In this document: positions 49,962 through 52,500 of the stretch, one piece after another | Numbering within the stretch: the first letter of the stretch is position 1 | Layout: each line of letters starts with the position of its first letter | Assembly: GCF_014651635.1 (NCBI RefSeq) | Contig: NZ_BMXG01000017.1 | Span: 18,761-71,260, forward strand | Direction of reading: 5' to 3' | Source: Cerasicoccus arenae | Lineage (GTDB): Bacteria; Verrucomicrobiota; Verrucomicrobiia; Opitutales; Cerasicoccaceae | Length of the DNA stretch: 52,500 bases | Notes under the pieces: generated by a model | Databases searched by the model: none | Told to the model about the DNA's origin: nothing | The model's input: only the letters and a program-made list of their open reading frames with translations | Made by a program: the position numbers and the translations under genes

Positions 49962-51659
49962 ATGCAGTGGCGGACAATTGATACACCTAAAGACGCGATG
50001 AATCGCCTAATGCGCGAGCTGGGCGTCACGAGTGTGGTCGCAACCTTACTTGCGCAGCGCGGTTTTAATGAACCCTCCAGCGCGGAACGCCACCTGCACC
50101 CGAAGCTCGCTCATCTGGACGACCCGTTTGCCATTAAGAATATGGATCGCGCCGTTGAACGCCTGATCGCTGCTTTACGTGACGGAGAACGGATCACGGT
50201 GGTGGGCGATTACGATGTCGACGGCGTCACGAGCACTTCGTTGTTGGTCATGATCTTGCGCCGTTTTGGTGCTAGCCCGCGTTATTTTGTGCCTCGCCGT
50301 CTCGACGAAGGCTATGGTCTGAGCGAGGCCGCGCTGGAACGCGCCTTGGTTGACGGCAAACCTGACCTGTTTATTGCGCTGGATTGCGGTACAAATTCCG
50401 TGGCTGAAGTTGCGTCCCTGACCTCATTGGGAATCGATGTACTTATTATAGACCACCACCAGTCGAAAGATGAGACGCCAGCGGACGCAATTCTCATCAA
50501 TCCGCATATTTCCGGCCAGAGTGACGAGGCCTGGGGCGATAGTTGCACAGTGGGCTTGGTCTTCAAGTTTGTTCATGGTCTCGTTAAGCGGATGCGTGAA
50601 CTGGGTGATCCAGTGGCAAAAGACATCAAGTTGCGTGATTATTTGGACTTGGTGGCTCTGGGGACGGTTGCCGACCTCGTACCTTTGCGGGACGAAAACC
50701 GGATTTTTACGCGATTTGGCCTGCAACGCTTGGGGCAAACCGAGCGCCCGGGCCTGTTGGCGCTCATGCAAGTGGCTGGTTTGGAGCTGGAGCAGCCGCT
50801 CGCCACAACCGATATTGCCTTCCGGCTGGGGCCACGTATCAATGCAAGTGGCCGATTGGCCGACGCCGCCGTCCCGGTGAACCTTCTATTAAGTGAAGAA
50901 TACGGCGAAAGCTTGGAAATCGCGCGCGAACTGGATTCCCGCAACCGTGAACGCCAGACGATTGAGCGAGCCATTGTCGAAGAGGCACGGAAACAGGCAC
51001 TGGAGCAGGGGGACGCGGCGGGCCTAGTGGTCCACGGCGCAAACTGGCACCCTGGAGTCGTCGGCATTGTCGCCGGCAAGCTGGCGAAAGAATTTTACCG
51101 TCCGTGTATGGCCTTGGGCGGGGAGGGCGATTTGGCCAAGGGCTCAGGCCGCAGCGTGGCAGGAATTGACTTGCAGGCTGCTCTACATTTTTGCGACCAC
51201 CTATTAATGGAGTGGGGGGGGCATCCCATGGCGGTCGGTGTGACTTTAGAGGCCAGCCACGTGCCCGAACTTCGTAAAGCCTTTGCCCATGCAGTTTCCA
51301 GCGTGGTTCCGGAGTTGCTGGAGCCTGATTTGGCCATTGCCGCTTGGCTGGATGCCAATCAATTACATGGCGATGTCGTGGCTTCTTTGGAGGAACTACA
51401 GCCCTATGGGCAAGCTCATCCAACGCCTGTCATTGGTCTTCGCGGTGTGCGGTTGACGGAATCTCCGATGATATTTGCTGAATCCCATGCGCGTTTCCGC
51501 TTTAAATCAGATGGCGGAGATGCTTTTTCCGCAGTGGCTTGGAATTTTGCTAAGCGTTTGCCGCCAACTGGGCGGGACATCGAGCTAGCCGTCAAACTAG
51601 GCTGGAATCGCTGGCAAGGCCGCTGCGAACCACAGGCCGAAGTGCTGGATTGGCGTTGA
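49962..51659 (+). CDS. recJ: Single-stranded-DNA-specific exonuclease RecJ
   Basis: About 565 residues. The DHH-family motifs are complete: VVGDYDVDGVTSTSLL, ALDCGTNSVAEV, LIIDHHQSKDE. The DHHA1 region has GVVGIVAGKLAKEFYRPCMA and EWGGHPMAVGVTLE, and the OB-fold tail ends the protein. It degrades 5'-ended single strands in recombination and mismatch repair. The ATG at 49962 is preferred to a TTG 39 bases upstream. A G8 run encodes the glycine pair of EWGGHP. Confidence 0.95.
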   Translation: MQWRTIDTPKDAMNRLMRELGVTSVVATLLAQRGFNEPSSAERHLHPKLAHLDDPFAIKNMDRAVERLIAALRDGERITVVGDYDVDGVTSTSLLVMILRRFGASPRYFVPRRLDEGYGLSEAALERALVDGKPDLFIALDCGTNSVAEVASLTSLGIDVLIIDHHQSKDETPADAILINPHISGQSDEAWGDSCTVGLVFKFVHGLVKRMRELGDPVAKDIKLRDYLDLVALGTVADLVPLRDENRIFTRFGLQRLGQTERPGLLALMQVAGLELEQPLATTDIAFRLGPRINASGRLADAAVPVNLLLSEEYGESLEIARELDSRNRERQTIERAIVEEARKQALEQGDAAGLVVHGANWHPGVVGIVAGKLAKEFYRPCMALGGEGDLAKGSGRSVAGIDLQAALHFCDHLLMEWGGHPMAVGVTLEASHVPELRKAFAHAVSSVVPELLEPDLAIAAWLDANQLHGDVVASLEELQPYGQAHPTPVIGLRGVRLTESPMIFAESHARFRFKSDGGDAFSAVAWNFAKRLPPTGRDIELAVKLGWNRWQGRCEPQAEVLDWR

Positions 51660-51707
51660 GCGAAATTTGCTTTGTCAGCGCTAGGGGTGACTGATTGTCT
51701 GGGCTCA

Positions 51708-52310
51708 GTGAAACGGGCGGCGTCATTCATTCATCGGTCGATATTATTACTGCTGTATTGCGTGGCATTGCCATTGGGAGCCGCGGATGAAGTGTCTGAG
51801 GAGGCCATTCTTTTACCGGATGCCGAGACCTTTGCCGCGCTAGCCGGTTATAAAGAAGGGATGATGACCTATTTCGAAGTGAGCCCTTTGGAATCGGAAG
51901 CCCCGTTTATTGTCCGCGGGACTTACAACTTTGTCGAAAAGTCGGAGGTTCGGTATGCAATCACTCTTTATCCCGCTAACAGGCACGCATGGAGTCTGCT
52001 GCAAATGCGCAAAGATGGCTCGAGTCTTACGGAAGATGAGCGAAAATATTTGGCGATCATGGAGTCGATGCGCCAGGAATTACCTGATGGCAGAATGATC
52101 TATTGCTTTGGAATGGCAGGCGCAGGCGGTGAGGGAGCGAGTTACCTGCTGACTCTTAGCGATGGTAGTTATGATTTATACCTGTCGAAATCCACTGCTT
52201 ATGAGATGAACTGGGCGCACCCGAAACCCAATCTATCCGTTGGAGAGGTACTCTTAGGCTTAGAGAAGTGGCTAATCGAGGCGAATGCACCGATTAGGCA
52301 GGGGCGGTAA
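51708..52310 (+). CDS. Secreted hypothetical protein
   Basis: About 200 residues from the GTG at 51708, which places a good signal peptide (SILLLLYCVALPLGA-AD) at the N-terminus. The mature part has no recognised domain; it mixes acidic and aromatic residues (YFEVSPLESEAPFIVRGTYN, YDLYLSKSTAYEMNW). It starts 49 bases after recJ and may be cotranscribed with it. Confidence 0.6.
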   Translation: MKRAASFIHRSILLLLYCVALPLGAADEVSEEAILLPDAETFAALAGYKEGMMTYFEVSPLESEAPFIVRGTYNFVEKSEVRYAITLYPANRHAWSLLQMRKDGSSLTEDERKYLAIMESMRQELPDGRMIYCFGMAGAGGEGASYLLTLSDGSYDLYLSKSTAYEMNWAHPKPNLSVGEVLLGLEKWLIEANAPIRQGR

Positions 52311-52314
52311 TGCG

Positions 52315-52500
52315 CTATTCTTTAAGATGAATCGGCTCAAAGTGGCAAAAATGTAAGGACGTGGTTGCTGATTCGGCGCTAAAAAGCAGCGAGTATCCCT
52401 CGATTTCGGTGCGGACTGTGTATATCTTTCGCGGGAAGTCGGATAAAAATCGCCTTGGCACAGAATCAAATAAGAAGAGGGTCTTCTGTAGCCCAGTGTT
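52315..52500 (-). CDS. C-terminal end of an unidentified protein (partial)
   Basis: The minus-strand frame is open from the window edge for 61 codons and ends at 52315, five bases from the convergent secreted-protein gene. It reads FLFDSVPRRFLSDFPRKI, TVRTEIEGYSLLFSAESA and CHFEPIHLKE, a protein-like composition. No family is recognised from this fragment; another open frame overlaps it but runs into the neighbouring gene. Confidence 0.5.
   Translation of the reverse strand, partial: NTGLQKTLFLFDSVPRRFLSDFPRKIYTVRTEIEGYSLLFSAESATTSLHFCHFEPIHLKE

Noticed and set aside
52272-52469. Alternative minus-strand frame at the right window edge
   Set aside because: It runs into the 3' end of the convergent secreted-protein gene and has a poorer composition than the frame ending at 52315.

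Overview
The window looks like a chromosomal segment from a member of Verrucomicrobiota, probably near Opitutae. This is an inference from four things: a PEP-CTERM sorting tail (VPEPQTWALIGLG plus RRR) on the protein at 48560-49867; a compact Cas9 whose N-terminus resembles the Akkermansia-type II-C enzymes (FSFDIGHASIGW, IRWYAHNRGYDGN); a CobA-HemD fusion beside hemC; and a DUF2017-ClpS pair. No rRNA or other definitive marker is present.

Layout. 1-500 holds two fused transposase scraps. 760-20210 is core chromosome: a STAS protein and two large hybrid histidine kinases, a TerB-like protein, a rhodanese, proA, a dUTPase-like NTP pyrophosphatase, a MetW-like methyltransferase, SYLF and SanA-like envelope proteins, clpS-DUF2017, a periplasmic solute-binding lipoprotein, tetrapyrrole genes (hemC and cobA-hemD, with an ADP-ribosyltransferase-like/small-protein pair lodged between them), and ilvN-ilvC. 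20340-37358 is an accessory region bounded by tRNA-Val(TAC) and tRNA-Ser(GCT), with a decayed integrase at each edge. 37486-52500 returns to core genes: a DUF3127 protein, rpmG, an Mrp ATPase, a TolB-like propeller, a zinc peptidase, the agmatine-to-putrescine pair, a PhyH oxygenase with a divergent AraC regulator, a nitrilase-GNAT fusion, a PEP-CTERM protein and recJ.

The accessory region has three layers. (1) A complete type II-C CRISPR-Cas locus. cas9-cas1-cas2 lie on the minus strand. A six-repeat array follows cas2. A tracrRNA gene with a clear terminator diverges from cas9 on the plus strand. The anti-repeat shows that crRNA must read from the plus strand, so the array is convergent with the cas operon. 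The last repeat continues into an inverted copy of its own 3' half, forming a 41-nt hairpin. (2) Relics of a mobilizable element: an ArdC-like gene, a relaxase fragment and several tyrosine-recombinase fragments. (3) A RIT (recombinase-in-trio) element at about 27286-33082 with roughly 85-90 bp imperfect inverted ends. It has split the ArdC-like gene exactly at its zinc-binding HExxH motif, and it carries an intact ankyrin-repeat gene. The first two recombinases of the trio are broken and the third is intact.

At larger scale, the window has a marked excess of uninterrupted G or C runs of eight or more, many inside conserved genes. There is also a telomere-like (GGGGTT)n block just upstream of a secreted esterase start codon.
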